Shown here piece after piece: positions 62,812 to 64,000 of a DNA stretch of 64,000 bases. Source of the stretch: UBA685 sp049890215 (GTDB lineage Bacteria; Pseudomonadota; Alphaproteobacteria; Puniceispirillales; Puniceispirillaceae); assembly GCA_049890215.1 (NCBI GenBank), contig JBMHBX010000038.1:62001-126000 (forward strand), written 5' to 3'. The position numbers and the translations under genes were made by a program. The notes beneath the pieces were generated by a model. That model worked only from the letters and a program-made list of their open reading frames with translations. It was not told the origin of the DNA and did not search any database. How positions within the stretch are numbered: the stretch's first letter is position 1; each line of letters starts with the position of its first letter.

Positions 62812-63894
62812 TCACACCCTGTGATCCATCATGTGGAACCACAAGGGCGGCAGTAAAGCGAGCGCGATCATGACAGCGTAATTTGCCGGCATTTCATGTT
62901 GCTCTTCTTCTTGTGATAATTCAGCAAAAGGCGTGCGTGCGTGGCTGTGATGATGAGAATGCAGACCAATATTAAAAGTTGTCCAGTCACCTGCGGCATG
63001 GCGGGAATTCCATGAATGATGGTGGGCAACTGGCTCTGGCCTGCCATGCCTGTCTGTTTGTCTCATCAACCCATAATGTTGGATATAATCAACTGCCTCT
63101 GTCAGTATAAGAGCGATGATTGTTTGCACAGCGATAAATAACAGGCCAAGTGCCCCTGCCATCATAAAGGCCACTGCAATCACCATGGCTTGCAGTCCTA
63201 GATAGTGAAGCAGTCTGTTGTGCGGGCTGAGACGTTTTTCGTTACGATTATGCAATCTGCGCGCCTCAATCTGCCATGCTGAGAGATAAGAGGTGATAAG
63301 AACACGCACAAAAAAACGATAAAATCCCTCACCTTTTCTGGCAGTGGCGGGGTCTTTTATGGTGCCAACATGAATGTGATGACCATAAATATGCTCAATG
63401 CGAAAATGACCATATTGCACAAGCACAAGAACGCAAACACCAATGCCACGCCAGATTTTGGATTGTCTGTGTATCATCTCATGGGCCGCTGTCATCCCAA
63501 TCGCGCCAGATACCATACCAACGCTAAGGCCCATCATGACAGCCTCCCACATCCCAAAACTGCTCTGACCAAGCCGCCAGAGCCCTGCCAGAATAAGCCC
63601 GCCTACAAGCGGCAAAACAAGCGCCAGAGCCACTTCATGGACAAATTTTGTTTGTTGCACATTCCGGTTATTCAGCTTTGGCAAAACCATATCTGCAAGG
63701 GGCAGAAGGATCATCACAAACGGATAAACAAAAAGACCATAAACAGGTGATACCACCCCGCCCAGCTCAATCAGGGACAAACCGGCAATGCTGCCAACCA
63801 ATAACGGGAAAAGGATATAAACCATCACATGAGACCTTATTTTCACTAGTTCGAAATATGGACTAGTTGGCGAGATTGGCAAGTCACTTTTCAT
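62812..63894 (-). CDS. AlkB-like membrane diiron hydroxylase
   Basis: 360-residue integral membrane monooxygenase of the fatty-acid desaturase/alkane hydroxylase superfamily. Six or so helices carry His clusters: HEMIH (138-142), EHIYGHH (167-173), YIQHYG (270-275) and LHSHHHSHA (311-319). This is the AlkB/XylM arrangement, but the protein is shorter than most alkane hydroxylases (about 400). Rubredoxin partners are absent. Location next to a Rieske oxygenase suggests a role in quaternary amine or fatty-chain oxidation; the substrate is unknown. Confidence 0.85.
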   Translation of the reverse strand: MKSDLPISPTSPYFELVKIRSHVMVYILFPLLVGSIAGLSLIELGGVVSPVYGLFVYPFVMILLPLADMVLPKLNNRNVQQTKFVHEVALALVLPLVGGLILAGLWRLGQSSFGMWEAVMMGLSVGMVSGAIGMTAAHEMIHRQSKIWRGIGVCVLVLVQYGHFRIEHIYGHHIHVGTIKDPATARKGEGFYRFFVRVLITSYLSAWQIEARRLHNRNEKRLSPHNRLLHYLGLQAMVIAVAFMMAGALGLLFIAVQTIIALILTEAVDYIQHYGLMRQTDRHGRPEPVAHHHSWNSRHAAGDWTTFNIGLHSHHHSHARTPFAELSQEEEQHEMPANYAVMIALALLPPLWFHMMDHRV

Positions 63895-64000
63895 CTTCTT
63901 CTTGCACGATGAGACGCAGGTAGATTAAATCGTAATCAGCTTTAGTGATAAAGATAAGATATCGAGACCATCATGCGCAGCACAAGACGCAGAATTTCTG
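63895..64000. promoter_or_regulatory. Upstream region of the AlkB-like gene at the window edge
   Basis: A short upstream region, with a possible divergent plus-strand gene beginning at ATG 63973 (MRSTRRRIS) that runs off the window. No SD is strong and no promoter is convincing. Confidence 0.25.

Noticed and set aside
1..64000. tRNA, rRNA, CRISPR arrays, insertion sequences
   Set aside because: All gaps between genes were read; none shows cloverleaf-like, regularly spaced repeat or transposase features.

Overview
The window looks like a chromosomal piece of a marine-type alphaproteobacterium. GC content is moderate (mid-40s percent by eye), coding is very dense with many ATGA and TGATG overlaps, and Shine-Dalgarno (SD) sequences are clear. 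The gene content (ProXWV, BetA, a DMGDH/GcvT flavoprotein, an MttB-family protein, a DUF849 enzyme, CcmE) resembles SAR116-like or roseobacter-like oligotrophs. No rRNA or tRNA is present, so the taxonomy is an inference. I saw no CRISPR array, insertion sequence or phage block.

Layout. 1-8.8 kb: a nucleoside uptake and salvage operon (PfkB kinase fragment, nucleoside hydrolase, a 2-oxoglutarate/Fe(II) oxygenase, BMP-type ABC transporter, cytidine deaminase), then upp and tdk. 8.8-11.9 kb: glycine betaine transporter proXWV. 12-26 kb: mixed housekeeping and catabolism (pncA, glpK/glpD, typA, an aldehyde dehydrogenase, hflX, a PCu(A)C copper chaperone, an MBL-rhodanese fusion, lldD-like oxidase, sdaA). 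26-40 kb: a GlcD-like FAD oxidase, IclR regulator, TerC, a HisD-like plus MDR dehydrogenase pair, betA, ccmE, several SDRs and a PhyH-type oxygenase. 39-45 kb: psuG-psuK-mttB, divergent from a DMGDH/GcvT flavoprotein. 45-51 kb: a 1020-residue autotransporter, a Gate-domain membrane protein, hyi and cysQ. 51.4-55 kb: a BcgI-like restriction-modification locus whose nuclease-methylase gene is split by an in-frame TAG. 55-63.9 kb: a nine-gene minus-strand cluster that reads as carnitine to glycine betaine catabolism.

How the genes work together. Two themes recur. One is scavenging of nucleosides: uptake, glycosidic cleavage, deamination, base and thymidine salvage, and pseudouridine breakdown. 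The other is quaternary amines: betaine uptake by ProXWV, choline oxidation by BetA, carnitine oxidation by carnitine dehydrogenase and a BKACE enzyme, a Rieske oxygenase with a bridging Glu, an MttB-type protein and a DMGDH-like flavoprotein. Together these could take choline and carnitine through betaine to one-carbon units and glycine, with SdaA able to take serine on to pyruvate.

Most notable points: strong hairpins directly after the binding-protein gene in both ABC operons, one of them inside the next gene's coding start; the TAG-split nuclease-methylase; two adjacent metallo-beta-lactamase-fold paralogues that both carry HTELPH where a metal-ligand Asp is expected; and near-palindromic A/T sites next to the IclR gene and in front of the Rieske gene.
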